Shown piece by piece: positions 23,797 to 31,317 of a stretch of 46,653 nt of DNA; positions within the stretch are counted from its first letter, which is position 1; every line of letters starts with the position of its first letter. The DNA lies in IMG/VR virus record IMGVR_UViG_3300038759_000120, positions 1 to 46,653 of that record. One strand, written 5' to 3'. Both the position numbers and the translations under genes were made by a program. The notes beneath the pieces are model-generated. The model was not told the origin of the DNA and did no database searches. It was given only the letters and a program-made list of their open reading frames with translations. The DNA is from a virus.

Positions 23797-24810
23797 TCAC
23801 AGGTGATCGCGATACGCTGCGCTGAACGGGTAACGGAACTCAACGCCTGAGATTTTATATTCTGCAGGGACGATAACCGTTAGGTTCTTCATCTGTGGAG
23901 CTAGTGGACGCCATGGAATAGGGTTAACCATACCAAGGTTATCGTCGTTAAGCTCGTAAGCAATCATACGGTCTTTATCACCGTTTGACACACCGTTAGC
24001 TGCTAATACTGAAGCGCTAAGCTGTAAACGTGGGAAGATACGGAGCTCTGAACCTGTCATAGTAGTGTACAGGTTGTTCTTTTTAAAGAACTCTAAGATA
24101 GTCGTGTCTGTACCGCTATCCATACGCTGCGAACTAATCTGCGCGTAACGTGCTGAGTCAAGACCGAACGCGTTAGCTACGTGTGTATTAGCTGAGTTAA
24201 TCCACACTTCGATTAGCAAGCTGTTCATGTCCGCTACGATTTCTTGACCTGTAGCAGTCGCCCAATTCACTGTCGAGTTATCCACAGCAATGTTAGGGTT
24301 GTTAAACAAGCCTGTCATGTTACGCGCCGCGTCACCGAAGTAAGCTACACGTTGTGAATGTTCTTGTGAACCACGGAACGCCGCACGACCTTTAATAGTG
24401 TCGATAGGCATACGCATTTGCTGCGTTTTACGAAGCTCGTCAAGCGAGTAGTCGAACGAGTTACCAGCGTAACCAATCGGTACACTTGTTTTGTTCGCAC
24501 TAGCTTGTACAGACGGTAAGTCGTCAGCACTTGAGCCGATGAATTTACCAAGCGTTACAGCATCGTATGAAATGTAATCCCACGAATCGACGTATTCAGG
24601 TACAGACGTATTAACAGGGACCATTTCTTGGAAGTTAATATTCGTGTATTTAGCTTCGTAAATCTTAGCTTCTAAATTAGCAAGCTGAGAGATATAGAAA
24701 CCCATACCGTCGTCCATCGTTTTAAGACCGTCAGAAAACTGAACCGTGTGACCCGCATCCATACCTAAGCGTTCAGCTAGGTCGGCGTCTAAAGTAAATG
24801 TATGTTTCAT
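23797..24810 (-). CDS. Major capsid protein, DUF2184 family
   Basis: 337 aa from the ATG at 24810 (MKHTFTLDADLAERLGMDAG), which has AGGTGG at good spacing; a GTG nine bases upstream also exists. DUF2184 features: NINFQEMVPVNTSVPEYVDSWDYISYD..., VPIGYAGNSFDYSLDELRKTQQ..., and the C-terminal 'AEYKISGVEFRYPFSAAYRDHL'. HK97-fold capsid protein of small myophages. Preceded by the cement-like and protease genes. Confidence 0.9.
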   Translation of the reverse strand: MKHTFTLDADLAERLGMDAGHTVQFSDGLKTMDDGMGFYISQLANLEAKIYEAKYTNINFQEMVPVNTSVPEYVDSWDYISYDAVTLGKFIGSSADDLPSVQASANKTSVPIGYAGNSFDYSLDELRKTQQMRMPIDTIKGRAAFRGSQEHSQRVAYFGDAARNMTGLFNNPNIAVDNSTVNWATATGQEIVADMNSLLIEVWINSANTHVANAFGLDSARYAQISSQRMDSGTDTTILEFFKKNNLYTTMTGSELRIFPRLQLSASVLAANGVSNGDKDRMIAYELNDDNLGMVNPIPWRPLAPQMKNLTVIVPAEYKISGVEFRYPFSAAYRDHL

Positions 24811-24811
24811 G

Positions 24812-25294
24812 TTAACCACCTAAACCTAGTGAGATTTTAACAAGATCGCCAGCATCGCCAGCCGTTAAGAATTTTGTATTTGGTAGAAGTACGCCAAGTG
24901 TTGCACCTGAACCCACAATACCCGAGAAATCACCCGCACCCGTAGCACCTACGCGTAAGTACACAGGTGCGTCTTTAGCAACTGTATCAAGTACTGTAAC
25001 CCAGATAACACCTTCGGTTAACAACGTCATGTCGTAACCAGTTGGTGCACCTGTTTCACCGTCTTGACGTGCGCGGTTCAACTCGTAAACTAATACACCG
25101 TTAAATTCCGCAGCGGTTGACGCTGGTACAGGTAATTGTGCGCTTTGTTCGTCTTCAGTAACTAAACCTTTACCGTACGCGATTGAAGCGCCTGTTTGGT
25201 TAAGTTTCGATACTTTGTTGCGTAACTGTTGATCAGCTACTTGACCGGCATACGCTACGCCGTGATTAATTGCATTACCACCTAAAACAGCCAT
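24812..25294 (-). CDS. Capsid decoration / structural cement protein
   Basis: 160 aa from the ATG at 25294 (MAVLGGNAINHGVAYAGQVAD), eight bases after AGGAG; the ORF could extend to 25333 inside the protease gene. Ala/Gly/Val-rich beta protein with GVLVYELNRARQDGE and VYLRVGATGAGDFSG. Position between protease and capsid genes is typical of capsid cement proteins (gp24-like). Confidence 0.75.
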   Translation of the reverse strand: MAVLGGNAINHGVAYAGQVADQQLRNKVSKLNQTGASIAYGKGLVTEDEQSAQLPVPASTAAEFNGVLVYELNRARQDGETGAPTGYDMTLLTEGVIWVTVLDTVAKDAPVYLRVGATGAGDFSGIVGSGATLGVLLPNTKFLTAGDAGDLVKISLGLGG

Positions 25295-25296
25295 GG

Positions 25297-26397
25297 TTAT
25301 TTCTCCTGCCAAGCGTTTTGTAATTTCGCACAATGTGCGTCGTATGCTGAGACTTTAGCCTCGGCTGGTTTCTGTACGTTAGCCGCATCTTGTGCAAGTA
25401 ACGCGTGTTGTTCAGTCGGCTTGTGTGCTGGGGTCGCTTCGGCGTCCGCAACGGCCATATCGAAAGCGGCTTGTACATACGCTTCGGCTTTTTCAGACCA
25501 GTCGATTGAATCACGTACTAGCGTAAGCGCTTCACGTTGAATCGTTAATGTGTCCACACTTTCACATGTGAATTTATCACCCGCAACTTTACGCGCTTGA
25601 GCTTGTACGCTCGCAACGTCTGCAACGCGCTTGGCGATTGCTTCGTCGCTTGTAGCTAGTTCAGCGACTGTAAGTTTCTCGGCGATAGTATCACGCTCTG
25701 CGGTCGCTGCGTCGATAGCGGCTTGAGCATCGGTGACTTGTTTTTCTAATCGTGCAATCGAATCTGTAACGAGTGCGGCAACCGCAGCGTCTTCAATCTC
25801 GATTGAGCGACCAGCGTCAAGTGTTACCTTGTTCATGGTTTTTACTCCGTGGTTGTCATTGATACGAACTTGATCCCCACCGCGTCCACGCTTAACAATC
25901 GCGACGTGGTTTACATCAATTCCGGTTTGTTTAAAATCGTAAGCAGTACCACAAGGCGCTACACCTTGCTCGGCTTTGTACACAGCTGTGTAACCTGGCG
26001 ATAGTTGAGACTTTCCGCTCTCAATATCACGAATCGCGTCGTCTGCTTTAATAATCATATCCACATTGACGAAATCACCGTCCTGTGTCGCACTGATAAC
26101 GTGACCCACACTTGTGGCTTTGTACGACTTAGAGTCTACCATAGCGGTCGGGTGGTCGTTCGTTACGTCTACGTTTTCATATGATGAGAGCGAATCGGTG
26201 TTAAATACTTCTTCGGCTGGGCGGTACACGTTCACAATGTCATTCGGTGCGCGGTCGGTTAACTCTAACTCGCTCGCAAGGTATTGATAAACACCTGTAC
26301 GGGCGGCACGACCTTTAACACGCAAAAAACCGTTATCCGTATAAGTACGTGATGACGGTGCGAAATCGAACGTGTCTGTGATATGTAAATGTTTCAA
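25297..26397 (-). CDS. Prohead protease with scaffold domain, DUF2213 family
   Basis: 366 aa. Begins with TTG at 26397, nine bases after AGAGGA. Protease domain about residues 1-185: H82 in NDHP and S130/S133 in GKSQLSPGY are the likely catalytic positions of this serine-protease family. A linker and a coiled-coil scaffold follow from about residue 205 (SIARLEKQVTDAQAAIDAATAERDTIAEKL in part). It matures and shapes the prohead. Own promoter at 26427-26456. Confidence 0.85.
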   Translation of the reverse strand: MKHLHITDTFDFAPSSRTYTDNGFLRVKGRAARTGVYQYLASELELTDRAPNDIVNVYRPAEEVFNTDSLSSYENVDVTNDHPTAMVDSKSYKATSVGHVISATQDGDFVNVDMIIKADDAIRDIESGKSQLSPGYTAVYKAEQGVAPCGTAYDFKQTGIDVNHVAIVKRGRGGDQVRINDNHGVKTMNKVTLDAGRSIEIEDAAVAALVTDSIARLEKQVTDAQAAIDAATAERDTIAEKLTVAELATSDEAIAKRVADVASVQAQARKVAGDKFTCESVDTLTIQREALTLVRDSIDWSEKAEAYVQAAFDMAVADAEATPAHKPTEQHALLAQDAANVQKPAEAKVSAYDAHCAKLQNAWQEK

Positions 26398-26426
26398 GAC
26401 TGTGTGTCCTCTGCTTTAATAGCTAC

Positions 26427-26456
26427 AGTATAACGCGTTAATAATAATACTTGCAA
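26427..26456 (-). promoter_or_regulatory. Late promoter before the protease gene
   Basis: Minus strand TTGCAA (26456-26451), 18-bp spacer, TATACT (26432-26427). The same palindromic TTGCAA is also the -35 of the plus-strand promoter. Confidence 0.65.
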
Positions 26457-26492
26457 ATTTTTATTGTATGCCCTATAGTGACGATTCAGTCA
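26451..26492 (+). promoter_or_regulatory. Promoter with operator after the -10
   Basis: TTGCAA (26451-26456), 17-bp spacer, TATAGT (26474-26479). Operator TGACGATTCAGTCA at 26479-26492. Drives 26516-27779. Confidence 0.75.
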
Positions 26493-26515
26493 ATTAAATA
26501 AAGGGTTACAAGACG

Positions 26516-27226
26516 ATGAGTATGAACAGTCTAGAATTTATTAAACAACACGTTACGGAATGGCCTAGTGGTGAATACCACACTGTACTGTTATATAGTA
26601 ATGGGTTTGCGGTATTCGCCAATAGTTTCAAACCAGGAATGGGTGTCCACTCAATAGACCTGACCGAACATTTCGCACCGAGTTACTACGACGGCAAAGT
26701 CTGGACACGCGAAGAGTTTGAAGCGTGTGGGGTTGTTGAGTATCGTTACAATGATGGGTGCGCTAACCCACTGTTAAAACGTGAGGGTGGTAAATATTTC
26801 TATAATTCCGAGGGTGATTGGTGTGAATATAACATTCTACCTGCGTCACATTGGGAACACGCTGTTAAAATCAGTGATAGTATGGTGGTTAATCATCTTA
26901 AAAAACCTTTCTCAAAACGTAAAGATGGGTCGTTCGATGCGACTGAAATTGAGATGGTTAATGGTATCGACGCTACAGTCGAAGAGCGTGGAAATCGTTA
27001 TGGTGCATTTAAAGACGGTGCGGATATTATGCAAGAGCTTAAAAGCGTGATGCGCTCGACACCAAACTGGTCACAACTAACACCGTCACAACGCGAAGCG
27101 CTTGAAATGATACAGCACAAAGTGGGACGCATTTTAAACGGTGATCCAAATTACACAGATTCGTGGCATGATATTAAAGGTTACGCACATCTAATCGAAG
27201 AGGAGTTAAACGGAAATGCAAAGTAA
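26516..27226 (+). CDS. Phage protein with C-terminal DUF6378 domain
   Basis: 236 aa. The C-terminal 80 residues ([21 protein letters not shown]...[44 protein letters not shown], in parts) match the DUF6378 phage domain, an all-helical domain with MazG-like appearance. The N-terminal ~145 residues ([17 protein letters not shown]...) are beta-rich and often occur alone in phages. First gene of the DfrB-like operon, overlapping the next gene by 11 bases. A role in nucleotide metabolism is inferred from the neighbours. Confidence 0.72.
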   Translation: MSMNSLEFIKQHVTEWPSGEYHTVLLYSNGFAVFANSFKPGMGVHSIDLTEHFAPSYYDGKVWTREEFEACGVVEYRYNDGCANPLLKREGGKYFYNSEGDWCEYNILPASHWEHAVKISDSMVVNHLKKPFSKRKDGSFDATEIEMVNGIDATVEERGNRYGAFKDGADIMQELKSVMRSTPNWSQLTPSQREALEMIQHKVGRILNGDPNYTDSWHDIKGYAHLIEEELNGNAK

Positions 27227-27413
27227 TATACACAACATATTCGCTATGGGTGACGTAGTACGTAAAAAAAGCGGTTCGGAGTGGGAAGGCGTTATCGTGG
27301 GTTTCTACTCAACGAGCTTAACACCTGAAGGTTACGCCGTAGAAAGCTCATCACACGCAGGGTCTGTACAGATTTACCCAGCTAAAGCACTTGAGGCGGT
27401 GACACATGCTTGA
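27216..27413 (+). CDS. R67-type (DfrB) dihydrofolate reductase homologue
   Basis: 65 aa, close to plasmid type II DHFR over the whole SH3-like barrel: [30 protein letters not shown] and [12 protein letters not shown]. Residues that build the R67 active site are all kept: K17 (R67 K32), V51-Q52-I53-Y54 (R67 VQIY 66-69) and W23 (R67 W38). R67 is a homotetramer reducing dihydrofolate with NADPH and is naturally insensitive to trimethoprim. The N-terminus is shorter than in R67 but its disordered tail is dispensable there. Operon with a DUF6378 protein. It would support thymidylate supply. Activity is inference. Confidence 0.85.
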   Translation: MQSNIHNIFAMGDVVRKKSGSEWEGVIVGFYSTSLTPEGYAVESSSHAGSVQIYPAKALEAVTHA

Positions 27414-27552
27414 CCCTGAATGGTACGTAAAGAAACGCGACGAAATGTATCGCGCTTATCAAGCGGCTTTAGAAATGGAAGAACTAGACGAAGCTGAACG
27501 GTTGTTCAAAGAGTACGAAAACTACTCGAAGCAGTGTGGGGGTGTGTCGTGA
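27406..27552 (+). CDS. Small helical protein, 48 aa
   Basis: ATG 27406 overlaps the end of the DfrB-like gene and its TGA overlaps the next start. Charged amphipathic helix ([39 protein letters not shown] in part). Unknown function; coupled translation within the operon. Confidence 0.6.
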   Translation: MLDPEWYVKKRDEMYRAYQAALEMEELDEAERLFKEYENYSKQCGGVS

Positions 27553-27779
27553 TACGCTACTACCATAAAGACAGGTTCTTAGGTTACGGTGTGGGTATAA
27601 ACCCTTTGACCGGCTCTATAGTGTTAGTAACTGACGACAACGAATACAAAGCGTTTCACCGTGAACAAATCACACATCATGTCGTGGGTGAAACAGTACT
27701 AGATGATAGGGTTAAACAACCTAACCGCGATAAGACCGAAAAATACTTCGAGTTACCTTACCCTTTACCGCTATCTTAA
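27549..27779 (+). CDS. Hypothetical protein, 76 aa
   Basis: GTG 27549 overlaps the preceding stop (GTGA) after GTGGGGGTG; a longer ORF from GTG 27534 is less likely. Begins [27 protein letters not shown], a beta-rich SH3-like pattern. The 3' end overlaps the convergent MuF-like gene by nine bases. Unrecognised. Confidence 0.6.
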   Translation: MIRYYHKDRFLGYGVGINPLTGSIVLVTDDNEYKAFHREQITHHVVGETVLDDRVKQPNRDKTEKYFELPYPLPLS

Positions 27780-28667
27780 CACACCCTTACGGACGCGACC
27801 CGCTCGGATATTCGCGTCCACCTCTTCCTGACTCACTGGTCGACCTATGCACCTACACTGAAAGTCTTGCCCTGGGATTATCGGAACACCACGGTCGCTC
27901 AACGGCGGGTTATCCCAACGGTATATCCCCTTCCCGTATGCTGTAACCTTGTCGTTAATGTCAGCGTGTCTATCACGTACACGTTCATCACCACTATCAG
28001 TCCACTCAAAGTACGGAAAGCCCGCAGCGGTTTGACGCTTAGCGTTTAAGTCACCATTCACCTTTGCGGTCTGGTCACGCGCGATAAGTTTAGCGCGACG
28101 CTCCGTAACGCCGAATTGTTCCTGTAGTAACTTAGCGATTGCGCTCGGTCTACCTCCCGCCCGTAAATTCGTCATCACGATACTGTCAACTTGTGTCAAG
28201 TATTGCGCCGGTATCGATTCGATTAAACGCACATTATCGTATATCGACGCCTGTACGTAGTCGCGCAACTCTGAGTTATCGACGAATATATCAATTCCTA
28301 AATCACGCTTCGTACGTTCAGCGTTTGTATTGTTGGCCGTCGTAACGAACTTACGCGCGATACGAGTCGCAAGCGCGTTAAACTGTGGACTTGACCAGCG
28401 CTCCCGAACGAGTTTTAACGCTCCTGCAATAACGTCAACGTACGAGTCGAGCGTAACCAGTGTCGATACACCGTCCGCGGTATACTCAAAACTTGTCGAC
28501 TTAACAGCGCCCATAATGTACGTATCGATGTCTTTACGCACTTCACGCACGATACGGCGTAACTCTGTTTGGTACGTTGCGCCCGCTTGTAAGTCTTGCT
28601 TAACACCTTTAGGTTTGCGGCGCTTGCTGGTGGCTAGTTGTTGCTGTAATAATTCGGCGCTCGTCAT
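27771..28667 (-). CDS. Head morphogenesis protein, Mu F / SPP1 gp7-like
   Basis: 298 aa from the ATG at 28667 (MTSAELLQQQLATSKRRKPKG); the ORF upstream contains the promoter. The MuF domain is clear: LIARDQTAKVNGDLNAKRQTAAGFPYFEWTDSGDERVRDRHADIN (in part) and the C-terminal PGQDFQCRC. This minor head protein is ejected or assists assembly next to the portal. Encoded between portal and protease genes as usual. Confidence 0.85.
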   Translation of the reverse strand: MTSAELLQQQLATSKRRKPKGVKQDLQAGATYQTELRRIVREVRKDIDTYIMGAVKSTSFEYTADGVSTLVTLDSYVDVIAGALKLVRERWSSPQFNALATRIARKFVTTANNTNAERTKRDLGIDIFVDNSELRDYVQASIYDNVRLIESIPAQYLTQVDSIVMTNLRAGGRPSAIAKLLQEQFGVTERRAKLIARDQTAKVNGDLNAKRQTAAGFPYFEWTDSGDERVRDRHADINDKVTAYGKGIYRWDNPPLSDRGVPIIPGQDFQCRCIGRPVSQEEVDANIRAGRVRKGVLR

Positions 28668-28696
28668 GTTGCTGCTCGGTTCGTGGATATATTCAC

Positions 28697-28705
28697 AGTA
28701 TAACA
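28697..28705 (-). promoter_or_regulatory. Late promoter before the MuF-like gene, extended -10
   Basis: Minus strand TGTTATACT with -10 at 28702-28697; leader about 25 nt to the ATG at 28667. Confidence 0.65.
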
Positions 28706-28734
28706 AATTAATTTGAGTTTTTTAATATTATTAG

Positions 28735-28763
28735 TTGACCGCACCGTCACTAGTTGTTAATAT
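28735..28763 (+). promoter_or_regulatory. Promoter with operator on the -35
   Basis: TTGACC (28735-28740), 17-bp spacer, TAATAT (28758-28763). Operator TGACCGCACCGTCA at 28736-28749. Confidence 0.78.
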
Positions 28764-28771
28764 TACCTTAT

Positions 28772-28826
28772 CGAAACGAAACGAAACGAAACGAAACGAA
28801 ACGAAACGAAACGAAACGAAACGAAA
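28772..28826 (+). repeat. (CGAAA)11 microsatellite in a 5' leader
   Basis: Eleven uninterrupted CGAAA units between the -10 box and the ribosome-binding site (AGGTGA) of the 28844 gene. The transcribed leader would be almost wholly this repeat. Confidence 0.97.
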
Positions 28827-28843
28827 CAACTAACAGGTGATTT

Positions 28844-29026
28844 ATGCAACGAGTAATAACTACTTTCAAACAAGTGACACTTGATCATAACGGTGTGTCA
28901 TACGTAAGGGTTGATAAGTTCAAGGGTGGTGTTTATTCTAACGTCGATCACTACGGATGTAACTGTACTTCGTTCCACTCTGAGCAAGAAGTTAAACTAT
29001 GGATCGATGAGGTGTTCGGGGAATGA
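28844..29026 (+). CDS. Hypothetical protein, 60 aa
   Basis: Unrecognised. Well-placed AGGTGA before ATG 28844. Beta-strand-like start (ITTFKQVTLDHNGVSYVRVDKFKGG) and a CNC motif (GCNCTSFHSEQEVKLWIDEVFGE in part). First of three overlapping small genes behind the repeat-bearing leader. Confidence 0.65.
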   Translation: MQRVITTFKQVTLDHNGVSYVRVDKFKGGVYSNVDHYGCNCTSFHSEQEVKLWIDEVFGE

Positions 29027-29133
29027 TTAAAATCGCAGCGAGTATAATAGCGTTTGCCGACTGGCTCGGTCAACAAGATGAAACGCTCGTAGAGTGCTAC
29101 GAGAAACGTTTAAAACTTTGGGGGTTAGTGTGA
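29023..29133 (+). CDS. Small protein, 36 aa
   Basis: ATG 29023 overlaps the previous stop and TGA 29131 overlaps the next start. Sequence MIKIAASIIAFADWLGQQDE followed by a charged helix. Tight stop-start overlaps support translation. Confidence 0.55.
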   Translation: MIKIAASIIAFADWLGQQDETLVECYEKRLKLWGLV

Positions 29134-29345
29134 TTACCAGAACAGTAAAAACAGTGAACATTGAAATATCGTTAAGTGAAGATGAAGCTAGATGGTTATT
29201 AGGTTATCTTCAAAATTCACCACAAGGTCTTGATGAGAGTGAAAGTGACCATTACACGCGCTGTGATATGTTCGAGACGTTGAAAGAGGCATTAACAGTT
29301 GAACCACCTCAAGTATCAATACCACCACCCACACGTTTAGCATAA
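29130..29345 (+). CDS. Hypothetical protein, 71 aa
   Basis: GTG 29130 after a GGGGG site, overlapping the preceding TGA; the longer ORF from 29094 would overlap the 36-aa gene more. Contains EISLSEDEARWLLGYLQNSP, a helical segment common in small phage proteins, and a Pro-rich end. Unrecognised. Confidence 0.6.
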   Translation: MITRTVKTVNIEISLSEDEARWLLGYLQNSPQGLDESESDHYTRCDMFETLKEALTVEPPQVSIPPPTRLA

Positions 29346-29362
29346 GCCCCGTTACGGGGCTT
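29344..29362. terminator. Bidirectional terminator between converging genes
   Basis: AAGCCCCG, loop TTA, CGGGGCTT. The stop codons of both the 71-aa gene (plus) and the portal gene (minus) are within the hairpin. Confidence 0.75.
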
Positions 29363-30731
29363 CATTCTTCTCGACGTATTCTTCAGCGTAACGTAGTGGG
29401 TCGTCTTCAGCGCTAGGCATTTCTTCGAACATATTACCTTCTTCAAGCTCTTCTAATTCTTCAAGCTCGTCGTCGTCGTACTGGTACTCTTCATTCGCTT
29501 GGAGTTCACGCATAACTTGTGATTTCTGTACAATACCAGCTTCAAGGTACGACATGTGCTTATCTGCTCGCAGCTTCTCGGCCTGGGCGTGTTCAAGGTC
29601 GTTAGGTAGTGATAGTGGATTCCACACGTAGTCATACTCGTCAGGGAATCGACCCAACGCGCTACGCACTAACACCTCGTCAAGTACGCGCATCGGCTCG
29701 TGCAGATATGAAGTCTGTTGAGCGCGAATAGAATTGTTATAATTCTTGTCGTCACCCTCACCCGTGGCGTTCATACCTTTAGCGCTCGTACCGAACATAC
29801 GTGTAACTGGTATGTCCGCAGCGCCTGAAATCCACGTAATGAATTGCTCAATAATCGGCGCGACACCTGACAGGTTTAACGTAGCTCGTTCGAACTTCTC
29901 AGCGGTACCACCACCCGCACCGTCACCGCCGTCAAGCAATGCCATCTGTATCGACGACTTCATTAAACTAAACATCTGGTAACGCTTGGTAATCATATCG
30001 TCCTGGTCGGTGCTTAACTCGTCCGCGAGGCCGTTACGTGTGATTATGTCAATGTTCGCTTCTTGCATTAGCTCAGCGATACCGTCCTTCGCTGCGACCA
30101 TATCGGTAATATCTTCGATACACTTACGAAGCGTTGAGTCGCCCCAACCCTGCGTCTGTTGCTGCATACGCAGCGGTAAGCGCTCACCGGTGAAACGTGC
30201 GAAGTGACTATGATGGATTTGCATCGCACCGCCACGCACCGTGTAGAACTCAGGTTTTAAATAGTTTTCAGCGAGGATGTCCCACGTGTTAATCGTACCG
30301 GCTTGCATATCGTACCGGTCGAACACTTTAAGTCCCTTGAGTCCGTCACGCTTGATTAACTCGACTCGCAACGGTTTCGTTAGGTCATGGTCGGTTAACA
30401 TCAAGATACCACCACCACCGTACAAACGACCCCAGCTAACGGCCTCTTGCACTTTTGGACGTAACCCAACACGCGCTTCGTACGCTGTGATTTCTTCAGC
30501 ACCGTCACACTTGATACGACGCCACTCGCGCGTCATGTCCTCGGCGGGTATGTCCACAATCTTACGGGCTATCCAGTTAGACGTGTAACACGCGTCAAGT
30601 TCTGAGAAGTTGCCAAACAGCGGATAGTTCCATTGGTTATGCGAGCGTTTAGAATTTGGGCCACCTAACCCCGTCATAACGTTACTAAGTCCGTCAAGCG
30701 TCGGTGGTGGTATTGGTACGATGTCGGTCAT
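29352..30731 (-). CDS. Portal protein, DUF1073 family
   Basis: 459 aa. Clear DUF1073 pattern: ARKIVDIPAEDMTREWRRIKC, VSWGRLYGGGGILMLTD, FEFARFTGERLPLR-like segment (HHSHFARFTGERLPLR), and IPVTRMFGTSAKGMNATGEGDDKNYNNSI (in part). The C-terminus is a strongly acidic tail (DDDELEELEELEEGNMFEE). Ring at the packaging vertex. Follows TerL, separated by the 30844 island. Confidence 0.9.
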   Translation of the reverse strand: MTDIVPIPPPTLDGLSNVMTGLGGPNSKRSHNQWNYPLFGNFSELDACYTSNWIARKIVDIPAEDMTREWRRIKCDGAEEITAYEARVGLRPKVQEAVSWGRLYGGGGILMLTDHDLTKPLRVELIKRDGLKGLKVFDRYDMQAGTINTWDILAENYLKPEFYTVRGGAMQIHHSHFARFTGERLPLRMQQQTQGWGDSTLRKCIEDITDMVAAKDGIAELMQEANIDIITRNGLADELSTDQDDMITKRYQMFSLMKSSIQMALLDGGDGAGGGTAEKFERATLNLSGVAPIIEQFITWISGAADIPVTRMFGTSAKGMNATGEGDDKNYNNSIRAQQTSYLHEPMRVLDEVLVRSALGRFPDEYDYVWNPLSLPNDLEHAQAEKLRADKHMSYLEAGIVQKSQVMRELQANEEYQYDDDELEELEELEEGNMFEEMPSAEDDPLRYAEEYVEKNEAP

Positions 30732-30765
30732 GTTATACGGTACTCAATGAATCGGAATTATTAAG

Positions 30766-30771
30766 AGTATA
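30766..30771 (-). promoter_or_regulatory. Late -10 box before the portal gene
   Basis: Minus-strand TATACT about 35 bases before the portal ATG. It lies directly beside the plus-strand TTGACA of the divergent promoter, with no recognisable -35. Confidence 0.5.
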
Positions 30772-30778
30772 TCAACAC

Positions 30779-30821
30779 TTGACACGTTGCGCTACCATCG
30801 GCTATAGTGACGCTACAGTCA
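30779..30821 (+). promoter_or_regulatory. Promoter with operator after the -10
   Basis: TTGACA (30779-30784), 18-bp spacer, TATAGT (30803-30808). Operator TGACGCTACAGTCA at 30808-30821. Near-duplicate of the promoter at 5119. Confidence 0.8.
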
Positions 30822-30843
30822 ATTAAACAAGCGAGTAACGGAT

Positions 30844-31125
30844 ATGAAACGAGACTACACGACCCGCGACGAGCTAACCATGCGTGAAATGGTTGTGGAG
30901 GGTCGTTCAATCGCAGAGGTGGCAAAACGACTCAACCGCACATACGCAGCGACCGCACAACGCTTATCGACGTTGGGCATCGCTACACGTGCACAGCGTT
31001 ACACACGTGAACAGTGTGAGCGGATCTTAACGTGTGCTGACAACCAACTGTTAGCGCGTGAGATGAGCCGCACACCTGATATGATAATTATGAAACGATA
31101 CAAACTTAAAAAGGCGATGAGATGA
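30844..31125 (+). CDS. Helix-turn-helix (Myb/SANT-like) protein, 93 aa
   Basis: TRDELTMREMVVEGRSIAEVAKRLNRTYAATAQRLSTLGI (residues 7-46 in part) fits a Myb/SANT-like or GcrA-type helix-turn-helix; a second, weaker one may follow (REQCERILTCADNQLLAREMSRTPDMI). Sole clear gene of its island, so it may be a phage transcription factor, a rival to the TetR-like protein for reading the shared operators. Confidence 0.7.
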   Translation: MKRDYTTRDELTMREMVVEGRSIAEVAKRLNRTYAATAQRLSTLGIATRAQRYTREQCERILTCADNQLLAREMSRTPDMIIMKRYKLKKAMR

Positions 31126-31134
31126 TTATTACCG

Positions 31135-31317
31135 TTGTGGACAACCGCAAAGCGTACAAAAAAGCTCGAACACGCGTTACGCTTTGAACAACCATACGAA
31201 GCGTTTAAACGTGACACCATGGGTTACATGAAGCGTGTAACGCTCGGTCAACGCTTTCAATTTGAATTACGCGTAAGGCGTGAAGTTAAACGACGTCGCG
31301 CGTTGAGGGTTATTTAA
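31135..31317 (+). CDS. Possible small basic protein (uncertain frame)
   Basis: An ORF from TTG 31135 encodes 60 very basic residues ending RVRREVKRRRALRVI, but has no clear ribosome-binding site; an internal ATG at 31219 gives 33 codons. A competing 21-codon ORF starts at ATG 31122, overlapping the 30844 stop. One of these may be translated. The end overlaps the convergent TerL gene by eight bases. Confidence 0.3.
   Translation: MWTTAKRTKKLEHALRFEQPYEAFKRDTMGYMKRVTLGQRFQFELRVRREVKRRRALRVI

Noticed and set aside
28330-28716. 128-codon plus-strand ORF
   Set aside because: Antisense shadow of the MuF-like gene; crosses its promoter and lacks a ribosome-binding site.
28772-28826. CRISPR-like array
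   Set aside because: The units are 5 bp with no spacers; it is a simple tandem repeat in a leader.
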